Shown one piece after another: positions 16,043 through 25,542 of a stretch of 64,000 bases of DNA. Made by a program: the position numbers and the translations under genes. The stretch is from Streptomyces sp. NBC_00510 (lineage in GTDB: Bacteria > Actinomycetota > Actinomycetes > Streptomycetales > Streptomycetaceae): the NCBI GenBank assembly GCA_036013505.1, contig CP107851.1, positions 6,284,501 to 6,348,500 on the forward strand, read 5' to 3'. The notes beneath the pieces were generated by a model. The model saw only the letters and a program-made list of their open reading frames with translations. It had not been told where the DNA came from and ran no database searches. Numbering within the stretch: position 1 is the first letter of the stretch; each line of letters starts with the position of its first letter.

Positions 16043-16897
16043 TCACTTCGTGACGCGGACCTCGTCGCGGATCTTCACGGTGCTGTCCGCCCACTCCGTG
16101 AGGGAGGGGGGCTCGGTGGCGCCGGTGATGTCGACGTTCATGTCCATGGCCATGGCGACCGTGCTGTCGTCGGCCCATGCGCAGTACGGGAAGCTGACCC
16201 CGGCCGAGCCGATCGTGCCGCACTTCATGATGTCGCCGTCGAAGCCCGAGGGGTGGACCTCCTTCGGGGCCTCGCCACCGGAGCTGCCGGCCTTGGAGGT
16301 GAAGGCGGCGAGCATCTTGTCGAGCACGCTGCCCGGGTCGCTGACGTCACCGTAGGCGCCGGTGACGATCAGCTGCTCGGTGGCGCCCTTCTTGTAGTTT
16401 CCGGAGACCGTGGTGGCGTCGTCGATGCCGGTGTCGTCCCCGGTCTCGCCGTTGCTGAGTCCGGGGTCGTTGCCGGACTTGGTGTACTGACCGTCCAGCA
16501 GCGTGGCCGGCATGGCGAGCTTGTGGTCACCGCCGCTGCCGCCGCTGCCCGTGAGGGCGAGGACGCCGCCGCCTATGACCGCGACGGCGACCACGACGCC
16601 GACCACGATGCCGATGATCTTGCCCTTGCCCCCGGACGACGGCGGCGGCGGGGCACCCCAGGCGCCGGCCTGCTGGGCGTAGGGGCCCGGCTGCTGGGCG
16701 TACGGGCCGGGCTGCTGCGGGTGGCCGTAGCCCGGGGCCGGCTGCGGGGCCGTGGGCTGCTGGGGGTAGCCGTAGCCCGGTGCGGGCTGCTGGGGCGGGC
16801 CGGGCGGGACCGGTGGCTGCTGGGGGTGGCCGGGCTGGCCCCCGTAGCCAGGCTGGCCGCCGTAACCCGGCTGCGGCGGCGGCTGGTTGAAGCTCAT
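16043..16897 (-). CDS. Proline/glutamine/glycine-rich single-pass membrane protein
   Basis: A 284-residue protein. Residues 1-90 are a low-complexity cytoplasmic tail with QPGYGG and PQQP-type repeats, 94-115 is one membrane helix (IIGIVVGVVVAVAVIGG), and about 165 residues lie outside. The extracytoplasmic part has two cysteines (MKCGTIG and PYCAW) that could form a disulfide, and no enzyme motif. This architecture is common in actinomycete envelope proteins of unknown role. It is divergent from valS. Confidence 0.75.
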   Translation of the reverse strand: MSFNQPPPQPGYGGQPGYGGQPGHPQQPPVPPGPPQQPAPGYGYPQQPTAPQPAPGYGHPQQPGPYAQQPGPYAQQAGAWGAPPPPSSGGKGKIIGIVVGVVVAVAVIGGGVLALTGSGGSGGDHKLAMPATLLDGQYTKSGNDPGLSNGETGDDTGIDDATTVSGNYKKGATEQLIVTGAYGDVSDPGSVLDKMLAAFTSKAGSSGGEAPKEVHPSGFDGDIMKCGTIGSAGVSFPYCAWADDSTVAMAMDMNVDITGATEPPSLTEWADSTVKIRDEVRVTK

Positions 16898-17324
16898 CGG
16901 TGAGTCCCCTCGTTGAACTGCTGTCTCCTCGTACTCATCCTTGCGGATTGTTTAGGCCGTCTTTACACCGGCGTCGTCAGGACTTGGTAACAAGACGGTG
17001 CAGATGCCCGGTTGATCACCCCGACCACCGGTGCGGTCGGGTACCGCCGACCCGTCCGATCTGCCGGTTTCCCATCAGGAGTCCCTCGTCCGGCGGTGGT
17101 TCGGACGCGGCGGCCGCCCCCCGGGGCGGCGGGGGTCTCCCGGCTCCCGGCCCCGGCCGCCCGGCGCAGCCGGGGACGGCACCACGCGCCCCCGGATCCG
17201 GACCGCGAGCACCCCCTGCCGGGCCCCGCGGCGGGCGCGCGTTCTCGGGGGCCCGTCCCCGACCCTCGCGCCCGGGCACCGGTGGATTCGTAACGGGGCC
17301 CGCCCCGCCCGTAAACTGAGCGCC
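16898..17324. other. Divergent intergenic region upstream of valS
   Basis: A 427 bp stretch with no credible gene. A 7 bp inverted repeat (CCCGACC / GGTCGGG) spans 17020-17041. A TAAACT hexamer at 17312-17317 is seven bases before the valS GTG, consistent with a leaderless start. No T-box specifier or antiterminator consensus was recognised. Confidence 0.5.
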
Positions 17325-19961
17325 GTGACCGACAACACTCAGCAGGCCGCCGAGAGCGGACCGAACAGCGCGACCCCCGAACTGCCGACCCAGTACGCGC
17401 CGGCCGAGGTAGAGGGGCCCCTGTACGAGCGCTGGGTAGAGCGCGGTTACTTCGAGGCCGACGCCAAGAGCGGCAAGAAGCCGTACACGGTCGTCATCCC
17501 GCCGCCGAACGTCACCGGCAGCCTCCACCTGGGCCACGCCTTCGAGCACACGCTGATCGACGCACTCACCCGCCGGAAGCGGATGCAGGGGTACGAGACG
17601 CTGTGGCAGCCCGGCATGGACCACGCCGGCATCGCCACGCAGAACGTCGTCGAGCGCGAGCTCGCCAAGGAGGGCAAGTCCCGCCACGACCTCGGCCGCG
17701 AGGCGTTCATCGAGCGCGTCTGGCAGTGGAAGGCGGAGTCCGGCGGGCAGATCTCCGGGCAGATGAGGCGCCTCGGTGACGGCGTCGCCTGGTCGCGTGA
17801 GCGCTTCACCATGGACGAGGGCCTGTCCAAGGCCGTCCAGACCATCTTCAAGAAGCTCTACGACGACGAGCTCATCTACCGCGCCGAGCGCATCATCAAC
17901 TGGTGCCCGCGCTGTCTGACGGCCATCTCGGACATCGAGGTCGAGTACCAGGACGACGACGGCGAGCTGGTCTCGATCCGCTACGGCGAGGGCGAGGACT
18001 CCATCGTCGTCGCGACGACCCGCGCCGAGACGATGCTCGGCGACACCGCCGTCGCCGTCCACCCGGAGGACGAGCGCTACCGGCACCTCGTCGGCCGCGA
18101 GATCGAGCTGCCGCTCACCGGCCGCCGCATCCCGGTCGTCGCCGACGAGCACGTCGACCCGCAGTTCGGCACGGGCGCCGTCAAGGTCACGCCCGCGCAC
18201 GACCCGAACGACTTCGAGATCGGCCAGCGCCACGGTCTGCCGAACCTCGCCGTCATGGACGAGCGCGCGGTCATCACCGCGCACGGCCCCTTCCAGGGCC
18301 TGGACCGCCTGGAGGCCCGCTCCGCCATCGTCGCCGCGCTGCGCGCCGAGGGCCGGATCGTCGCCGAGAAGCGCCCGTACGTCCACTCCGTCGGCCACTG
18401 CTCGCGCTGCAAGACCACCATCGAGCCGCGGTTGTCCATGCAGTGGTGGGTCAAGGTCGGCCCGCTGGCGAAGGCCGCGGGTGACGCCGTCCGCGACGGC
18501 AAGGTCAAGATCCACCCCCAGGAGATGGAGAAGAGGTACTTCGACTGGGTCGACAACCTCCACGACTGGTGCATCTCGCGCCAGCTGTGGTGGGGTCACC
18601 GCATCCCCGTCTGGTACGGACCGGACGGCGAGATCGTCTGCGTCGGTCCCGACGAGGAGCCCCCGGGCGGCGAGGGCTGGACCCAGGAGACCGATGTCCT
18701 CGACACCTGGTTCTCCTCCGGTCTGTGGCCGTTCTCCACGCTCGGCTGGCCCGAGGAGACCGAGAGCCTCGCGAAGTTCTATCCGAACTCCGTCCTGGTC
18801 ACCGGGTACGACATCCTCTTCTTCTGGGTCGCCCGGATGATGATGTTCGGTCTCTACGCGATGGACGGCACCCCGCCGTTCCACACCATCGCCCTGCACG
18901 GCATGGTCCGCGACCAGTTCGGCAAGAAGATGTCGAAGTCCTTCGGCAACGCGGTCAACCCGCTGGACTGGATGGACACCTACGGCTCCGACGCGCTGCG
19001 CTTCACCCTCGCGCGCGGCGCCAACCCCGGCACCGACGTGCCGATCGGCGAGGACTGGGTCCAGGGCTCCCGCAACTTCACCAACAAGATCTGGAACGCC
19101 ACGCGCTTCGCGCTGATGAACGGCGCCACGGTCGGGGGCGACCTGCCCGCGCCCGAGGAGATGTCGGCCACCGACCGCTGGATCCTGTCCCGGCTGAACG
19201 CCACGGTCGCCGAGGCCGACGCGCTCTACGACGACTACCAGTTCGCCAAGCTCAGCGACGTCCTCTTCCACTTCGCGTGGGACGAGGTCTTCGACTGGTA
19301 CGTCGAGCTGTCCAAGACCACCTTCCTGGCGGGCGGCCGCCCGGCCGAGGTCTCCCGGCGCGTGCTGGGCGAGGTCCTGGACAAGCTGCTGCGACTGCTC
19401 CACCCGGTGGTCCCCTTCGTGACCGAGACGCTGTGGACCACGCTCACCGGGCGCGAGTCGGTCGTCGTCGCCGACTGGCCGGCCGACTCCGGCTTCCGCG
19501 ACGCGGCCGCCGAGAAGGAGATCGCGGCGGTGCAGTCGCTGGTCACCGAGGTCCGGCGGTTCCGCGCCGACCAGGGCCTGCAGCCGGGCCAGAAGGTCCC
19601 GGCCCGGCTCGACCTCGGCTCCACCGGCCTGGAGGCCCATGAGGCGGCGGTCCGCCAACTGCTGCGCCTGCAGCCGGAGGGCGAGGGCTTCACCGCGACG
19701 GCGACCCTCCCGGTCGCGGGCGCGACGGTCGCGCTGGACCTCTCCGGGGCGATCGACGTCGACGCCGAGCGGAAGCGGCTCGCGAAGGACCTGGCCGCTG
19801 CCGAGAAGGAGAAGGCGCAGGCCACGGCGAAGCTGGGCAACGAGGCGTTCCTCGCGAAGGCACCGGAGCCCGTCGTCGCCAAGATCCGCACCCGCCTGGA
19901 GGCGGCCGAGGCGGACATGGCCCGCATCACCGCGCAGCTGTCCTCGCTGCCGCAGAGCTGA
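17325..19961 (+). CDS. valS: Valyl-tRNA synthetase
   Basis: An 878-residue class I synthetase that charges tRNA-Val. The HIGH motif appears as HLGH (68-71, in PPPNVTGSLHLGHA) and KMSKS is at 535-539. The editing (CP1) domain lies between them, the anticodon-binding domain follows, and a C-terminal coiled coil rich in Ala/Lys/Glu closes the protein. GTG at 17325 was chosen because the conserved part starts soon after; upstream codons in frame are GC-rich spacer. The length is close to the usual 870-880 of Streptomyces ValS. Confidence 0.97.
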   Translation: MTDNTQQAAESGPNSATPELPTQYAPAEVEGPLYERWVERGYFEADAKSGKKPYTVVIPPPNVTGSLHLGHAFEHTLIDALTRRKRMQGYETLWQPGMDHAGIATQNVVERELAKEGKSRHDLGREAFIERVWQWKAESGGQISGQMRRLGDGVAWSRERFTMDEGLSKAVQTIFKKLYDDELIYRAERIINWCPRCLTAISDIEVEYQDDDGELVSIRYGEGEDSIVVATTRAETMLGDTAVAVHPEDERYRHLVGREIELPLTGRRIPVVADEHVDPQFGTGAVKVTPAHDPNDFEIGQRHGLPNLAVMDERAVITAHGPFQGLDRLEARSAIVAALRAEGRIVAEKRPYVHSVGHCSRCKTTIEPRLSMQWWVKVGPLAKAAGDAVRDGKVKIHPQEMEKRYFDWVDNLHDWCISRQLWWGHRIPVWYGPDGEIVCVGPDEEPPGGEGWTQETDVLDTWFSSGLWPFSTLGWPEETESLAKFYPNSVLVTGYDILFFWVARMMMFGLYAMDGTPPFHTIALHGMVRDQFGKKMSKSFGNAVNPLDWMDTYGSDALRFTLARGANPGTDVPIGEDWVQGSRNFTNKIWNATRFALMNGATVGGDLPAPEEMSATDRWILSRLNATVAEADALYDDYQFAKLSDVLFHFAWDEVFDWYVELSKTTFLAGGRPAEVSRRVLGEVLDKLLRLLHPVVPFVTETLWTTLTGRESVVVADWPADSGFRDAAAEKEIAAVQSLVTEVRRFRADQGLQPGQKVPARLDLGSTGLEAHEAAVRQLLRLQPEGEGFTATATLPVAGATVALDLSGAIDVDAERKRLAKDLAAAEKEKAQATAKLGNEAFLAKAPEPVVAKIRTRLEAAEADMARITAQLSSLPQS

Positions 19962-20034
19962 CGCACCCGGGGTGGGCAGGCGGAAACGCCTGCCCACAAC
20001 CCGGATCTACCTGGCCGCTTCGTACAATGTGGTC

Positions 20035-21573
20035 GTGAGCAACCCGCGCCCCGAGAACGACGAGCCCCTTTCCGACCCGCTGGCCGCGATGGGTCTGGGC
20101 GGCGACGAGGACGAAGCCGACATCGACCCCGGCCGCGAGGCCGACCTGGCGGTGATCGAGGCGGGCAGCCGTACCCTCCGGGCCGGGGGACCGGTGCCGC
20201 AGGACGACGGCGTCCCGGCCCGCCCCGCCGACCCGGCGGTCGACAAGGCCCTCCGCGAGGTCGAGGCGGAGCTGGCCGGCCGCTGGCCGGAGACGAAGCT
20301 GGAGCCGTCCCTGGACCGGATGACCGCGCTGATGGACATCCTGGGCGAGCCGCAGCGCTCCTACCCCTCGATCCACATCACCGGCACCAACGGCAAGACC
20401 AGCACCGCCCGCATGATCGAGCAGCTGCTGCTCGCCTTCGACCTGCGCACCGGCCGCTACACCAGCCCGCACGTGCAGTCCGTCACCGAGCGGATCAGTC
20501 TCGACGGCCGGCCGATCGCGCCGGAGAGCTTCATCGAGACGTACCGCGACCTCCAGCCGTACGTGGAGATGGTGGACGCATCGCAGCCGTACCGGATGTC
20601 GTTCTTCGAGGTGCTGACCGGCATGGCGTACGCCGCCTTCGCCGACGCCCCGGTGGACGTGGCCGTCGTCGAGGTCGGCATGGGCGGCAGCTGGGACGCG
20701 ACCAACGTGGTGGACGGCACGGTCGCCGTCGTGACCCCGATCGACCTGGACCACACCGACCGCCTGGGCGAGACGGCCGGCGAGATCGCGGTGGAGAAGA
20801 GCGGGATCGTCAAGAAGGACGCCACCGCCGTGCTGGCCCAGCAGCCCGTGGAGGCGGCCCAGGTGCTGCTGAAGCGGGCCGTCGAGGTGGACGCGACGGT
20901 CGCCCGGGAGGGCATGGAGTTCGGCGTCACGCACCGCGAGGTGGCCGTCGGCGGGCAGATGCTGACCCTGCGCGGTCTGGGCGGGGAGTACGAGCAGGTC
21001 TTCCTGCCGCTGCACGGTGAGCACCAGGCCCACAACGCGGCGGTGGCGCTCGCCGCGGTGGAGGCCTTCTTCGGCATCGGCACCCTGCACGCCCGCACCC
21101 TGGACGTCGACACCGTCCGCACCGCCTTCGCCAATGTCACCTCGCCGGGCCGGCTGGAGGTCGTGCGCCGCAGCCCCGCCGTGGTGCTGGACGCGGCGCA
21201 CAACCCGGCGGGGGCCCGGGCGGCGGCCGCCGCGCTGGGCGAGGCCTTCGGTTTCACCCATCTGGTGGGCGTGGTCGGGCCGAGCGGCGACAAGGACGTA
21301 CGGGGGCTGCTGGAGGCCTTCGAGCCGGTCTTCGCCGAGGTCGTGGTGACCCAGAACTCCACCCACCGCGCCATGGACGTGGACGAGTTGGCCGCGCTCG
21401 CGGTCGAGGTCTTCGGCGACGAGCGTGTGCAGGTCGAGCCGCGGCTGGACGACGCGATCGAGGCGGCCGTGACGCTCGCCGAGGATCAGGGGGAGTACTC
21501 CGGCGCCGGGGTGCTGATCACCGGTTCGGTGATCACCGTTGGAGAGGCCCGGCTGCTGCTGGGCCGGAAGTGA
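20035..21573 (+). CDS. folC: Bifunctional folylpolyglutamate/dihydrofolate synthase
   Basis: A 512-residue FolC, a Mur-ligase-fold enzyme that adds glutamates to folates. After a roughly 85-residue actinobacterial N-terminal extension come HITGTNGKTSTARM (the ATP loop), SPHVQSVTERI, VEVGMGGSWDATNV, and the C-terminal DAAHNPAGA. A TACAAT hexamer sits six bases before the GTG at 20035, so the mRNA is probably leaderless; GTG 20029 is an alternative. The DUF4233 membrane protein and ndk follow on the same strand. Confidence 0.95.
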   Translation: MSNPRPENDEPLSDPLAAMGLGGDEDEADIDPGREADLAVIEAGSRTLRAGGPVPQDDGVPARPADPAVDKALREVEAELAGRWPETKLEPSLDRMTALMDILGEPQRSYPSIHITGTNGKTSTARMIEQLLLAFDLRTGRYTSPHVQSVTERISLDGRPIAPESFIETYRDLQPYVEMVDASQPYRMSFFEVLTGMAYAAFADAPVDVAVVEVGMGGSWDATNVVDGTVAVVTPIDLDHTDRLGETAGEIAVEKSGIVKKDATAVLAQQPVEAAQVLLKRAVEVDATVAREGMEFGVTHREVAVGGQMLTLRGLGGEYEQVFLPLHGEHQAHNAAVALAAVEAFFGIGTLHARTLDVDTVRTAFANVTSPGRLEVVRRSPAVVLDAAHNPAGARAAAAALGEAFGFTHLVGVVGPSGDKDVRGLLEAFEPVFAEVVVTQNSTHRAMDVDELAALAVEVFGDERVQVEPRLDDAIEAAVTLAEDQGEYSGAGVLITGSVITVGEARLLLGRK

Positions 21574-21597
21574 CGAGCGGGAAGCGAAGCCAAGCGG

Positions 21598-21933
21598 ATG
21601 CGGACCCTGTGCGCGAGCACCCTGATCGGTGAGTTCTTCGTGATCGGCTTCGCCGGTCTGGTGGCGATGAAGCAGCCGGAGCTGACGGCCGGCACGGTAT
21701 GGACGGTCAGCGGCATCGCCATGGCCCTGTGCGTGCTGCTGTGCGGCATGCTCGGGCGGCGCGGCGGGCTGGCCGTCGGCTGGCTGCTGCAGGCCGGGTT
21801 GATCGTGAGCGGCTTCGCCGTCCCGGTGATGTTCTTCCTCGGCGCGGTCTTCGCCGCCCTGTGGTGGGCCGCCGTCCACTTCGGCCGGAAGGTCGACGAG
21901 GCCAAGGCGGCACGGGCCGCGCAGCCGGCCTGA
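21598..21933 (+). CDS. DUF4233 small membrane protein
   Basis: A 111-residue protein with three or four hydrophobic helices (STLIGEFFVIGFAGLVAMK, WTVSGIAMALCVLLCGML, LAVGWLLQAGLIVSGFAV, MFFLGAVFAALWWAAV) and a short basic C-terminus. It matches the DUF4233 family, which sits directly downstream of folC in actinobacteria, as here (24 bp gap). Function unknown; the conserved linkage suggests co-expression with FolC. Confidence 0.88.
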   Translation: MRTLCASTLIGEFFVIGFAGLVAMKQPELTAGTVWTVSGIAMALCVLLCGMLGRRGGLAVGWLLQAGLIVSGFAVPVMFFLGAVFAALWWAAVHFGRKVDEAKAARAAQPA

Positions 21934-22029
21934 TCGCACGCGTCGTGCCCCGGGCCGAGGGGGTGCCGTGGGTCGTGGGGATCACCGGTAATGTCGTCGT
22001 ACCCGCACCCCGCACATAGGAGTCACACC

Positions 22030-22443
22030 GTGTCCCAGCGCACCCTCGTCCTTCTCAAGCCGGACGCCGTACGTCGCGGCCTGGTCGGCGAGATCCTCGG
22101 CCGCATCGAGCGCAAGGCGGGCTGGAGCATCACCGCGCTGGAACTGCGCACGCTCGACCGCACGATCCTCGAACAGCACTACGCCGAGCACGTCGGCCGG
22201 CCCTTCTACGAGCCGCTGGTGGAGTTCATGGCCTCCGGCCCGGCCGTCGCCCTCGTCGTCGAGGGCGAGCGGGTCATCGAGGGACTGCGCGCGCTGGCCG
22301 GCCCGACCGACCCGATCGCCGCCGCCCCCGGTTCGATCCGCGGCGACTTCGGCACGATCGTCCGGGAGAACCTGATCCACGCCTCGGACTCCGAGGAGTC
22401 CGCCGAGCGCGAGATCAAGATCTTCTTCCCCGGTCTGGCCTGA
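22030..22443 (+). CDS. ndk: Nucleoside diphosphate kinase
   Basis: A 137-residue enzyme that balances nucleoside triphosphate pools by phosphate transfer through a histidine. The active-site histidine is H117 in NLIHASDSEESAEREI, and the N-terminal TLVLLKPDAVRRGLVGEI is typical. GTG at 22030 has AGGAGT just upstream. It lies 96 bp after the DUF4233 gene and ends with a clear hairpin. Confidence 0.97.
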   Translation: MSQRTLVLLKPDAVRRGLVGEILGRIERKAGWSITALELRTLDRTILEQHYAEHVGRPFYEPLVEFMASGPAVALVVEGERVIEGLRALAGPTDPIAAAPGSIRGDFGTIVRENLIHASDSEESAEREIKIFFPGLA

Positions 22444-22746
22444 TCCTCCGCGAGGATTCGCCCCGAATTCACTGCTGACGCCCGATCAGCTCAACGGGCG
22501 GCCGGAAATTTCCCGGCCGCCCGCAGGCATATGCCGGGAGTTCGGGGGAACCAATTCCGCCGACACGGCGTCACCATTGCAGAGGACAGCTGTGTGTTCT
22601 GATGACAATGGCGGCGGAACCCTGACCCCGTGCCCGGTCGGGCGCGACTACCATGGAATCTCCGCACCTCCGGCTCAGCGCACAGCAGCGCATCCGCCGT
22701 GCTCACCCCCACATCGCTCCAGCTCGGGAAGGCCAGACGTATCCTC
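22444..22746. other. Intergenic region between ndk and mreB
   Basis: About 300 bp holding the ndk terminator at 22495-22523 and then the mreB upstream region. No gene is seen. The promoters for the mre cluster should lie here, but I cannot point to a definite -35/-10 pair. Confidence 0.5.
22495..22523 (+). terminator. Terminator of ndk
   Basis: Perfect 11 bp stem CGGGCGGCCGG with a 7-base AT-rich loop, 52 bp after the ndk stop. Confidence 0.8.
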
Positions 22747-23778
<1,032 letters not shown>

Positions 23779-23900
23779 GTCCTCACGATCCGTCGTACGG
23801 GTGAAGTCCCGCCGGTACGCCGGATCGTTCTACCTCCCGGCACGGCCCATCGGGCCCACGGGCTCACACGCTCTGACGAGGAAGGCACGGACTGGCCCCC

Positions 23901-24848
23901 GTGAGGGACACACGAGAGAGCCGGCTTCTGCTGGTACTGCTGGTGGCGATCGCTTTCGCGCTGATCACCGTCGACATCCGCGGCGGTGAGGACTCACCGC
24001 TCGACGGCGCCCGGTCCGCCGCGGCCGCCGTCTTCGGCCCCGTCGAGGACGGGGTCGCGGCCGCGGTCGACCCGGTGGACAACGCGGTGGACGCGGTACG
24101 CGACTCCGGCGACCGCAGCAGCCGCATTAGCGAACTGGAGCGGGAGAACGCCGAGCTGAAGCAGCAGCTCGGCAGCAAGGACGTCACGCGCGAGCGGGCC
24201 CGCGAACTCGACAAGCTGCTCAAGCTCGCCGGAGCCGGTCAGTACCGGGTCAAGGGCGCGCAGGTCATCGCGATAGGAGCCGCCCAGGGCTTCTCCTGGA
24301 CGGTCACCATCGACTCCGGCGCCAACGACGGCATCCAGCGCGACATGACGGTCGTCAACGGTGACGGACTGGTCGGCCGGGTCACCACCGTCGGCCCCTC
24401 CACCTCGACCGTCCTGCTCGCCTGCGACCCGGACTTCACGGTCGGCACCCGGCTGGAGAAGTCCTCCGAACTCGGCTTCGCCACCGGCCAGGGCAACCGG
24501 CCGATGCGGGTGCAGCTCCTCAACGGCAAGGCCCACGTGAAGAAGGGCTCCCGGTTGGTCACCTTCGGCTCGCAGGCGGACAAGCCCTTCGTCCCCGGCG
24601 TGCCGGTCGGCACGGTCGCCAAGGTCGACCCCGCGGGCGGCGGCCTCACCCGTACGGTCGAGGTCACCCCGTTCGTCGGCTTCACCAAGCTCGACATCGT
24701 CGGCGTCGTCGTCCAGGGCCCGCGCAAGGACCCGCGTGACTCGGTGCTGCCCGCCGGGCCGAAGCCGGTCCCGACGGTCACCGTCACGGCGACGCCCAGT
24801 GTGAGCCCCTCTCAGTCCTCGCTCTACGGACAGGAGGAGGTCCGATGA
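23901..24848 (+). CDS. mreC: Rod shape-determining protein MreC
   Basis: A 315-residue protein with one N-terminal membrane helix (LLLVLLVAIAFALITVDIRG), a coiled coil at about 75-105 (ISELERENAELKQQL), and the external beta-rich MreC domain. The C-terminus is a Pro/Thr/Ser-rich tail. MreC links MreB inside to PBP2 and RodA outside. Start GTG 23901. Its stop overlaps the mreD ATG. Confidence 0.95.
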   Translation: MRDTRESRLLLVLLVAIAFALITVDIRGGEDSPLDGARSAAAAVFGPVEDGVAAAVDPVDNAVDAVRDSGDRSSRISELERENAELKQQLGSKDVTRERARELDKLLKLAGAGQYRVKGAQVIAIGAAQGFSWTVTIDSGANDGIQRDMTVVNGDGLVGRVTTVGPSTSTVLLACDPDFTVGTRLEKSSELGFATGQGNRPMRVQLLNGKAHVKKGSRLVTFGSQADKPFVPGVPVGTVAKVDPAGGGLTRTVEVTPFVGFTKLDIVGVVVQGPRKDPRDSVLPAGPKPVPTVTVTATPSVSPSQSSLYGQEEVR

Positions 24849-25453
24849 AGCGCGCGCTGCTCGCCACCGGCCTCGTCGTCGCCGGCATGGTCGTCCAGGT
24901 GTGTGTCCTGGCCCGCCTCCACCTGCCCGGCGCCGTCCCCGACCTGCTGCTGCTCGTCGTCCTCGGCCTCGCACTGACGTACGGCCACGTGGCCGGCTGC
25001 CTCATCGGCTTCGGCGCCGGCCTGCTCGCCGACCTCGCCCCGCCCGCCGACCACGCCGCGGGCCGCTACGCCCTCGTGCTGTGCGTCGTCGGCTACATCG
25101 CGGGCCTGGTCAAGCCCGACGGCGGCCAGCTGCGGTCGGCCACCAGGCCGATGCTGGTCGTGGTGGGCGCCGCCATCGGCTCCACGGTGCTGTACGCGGC
25201 CGTGGGCGCCCTCGTGGGCGACACCGCGGCCCAGCACGTCGGCCTGGGCAAACTGCTGTTCACCGCCGCCCTGTACGACCTGCTGCTCGCGCCGTTCACC
25301 GTGCCGTGGATCATGGCACTGGCCCGCCGGTTCCAGGGCGACCCGCTCGGCGAGGACGCCTCCGGCCCCGGCTTCGGCGCACGCATCGGCGGCCAGCGCT
25401 CGAGCCTTCTGGGCAGGGTGGGGAGCGTCGCCAAGGGAGGGCGGCGGTTGTGA
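24845..25453 (+). CDS. mreD: Rod shape-determining protein MreD
   Basis: A 202-residue polytopic protein with five or six hydrophobic segments and a basic, soluble C-terminal tail of about 40 residues. The ATG at 24845 overlaps the mreC stop (ATGA) and follows GGAGGAGG, so translation is coupled. It belongs to the membrane part of the wall-elongation complex with MreC, PBP2 and RodA. Confidence 0.93.
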   Translation: MKRALLATGLVVAGMVVQVCVLARLHLPGAVPDLLLLVVLGLALTYGHVAGCLIGFGAGLLADLAPPADHAAGRYALVLCVVGYIAGLVKPDGGQLRSATRPMLVVVGAAIGSTVLYAAVGALVGDTAAQHVGLGKLLFTAALYDLLLAPFTVPWIMALARRFQGDPLGEDASGPGFGARIGGQRSSLLGRVGSVAKGGRRL

Positions 25454-25542
25454 CCGACGCACGCGAGGCCGCCGGGCAGCGGCCGACGACGGAGCGCGCG
25501 CTGTCGTGCCGAGCGGGCGGAGAAGCGGGAGTGGCGGCGTGA
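25450..25542 (+). CDS. Possible 30-codon coupling ORF between mreD and PBP2
   Basis: A GTG at 25450 overlaps the mreD stop (GTGA), and this frame runs 30 codons to a TGA that overlaps the GTG of the PBP2 gene at 25539. The peptide would begin VTDAREAAGQRPTTERALSC. No family resemblance is seen. It may only keep ribosomes moving from mreD to PBP2, or be chance in a GC-rich gap. Confidence 0.25.
   Translation: MTDAREAAGQRPTTERALSCRAGGEAGVAA

Noticed and set aside
16898..17324. T-box riboswitch upstream of valS
   Set aside because: No antiterminator consensus or specifier loop could be recognised, and actinobacterial T-boxes are mainly known upstream of ileS.
25506..25538. GTG at 25506 as start of PBP2
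   Set aside because: It would add 11 low-complexity residues (MPSGRRSGSGG) with no better ribosome site; the GTG at 25539 matches the usual SNIPETGRTPR beginning.
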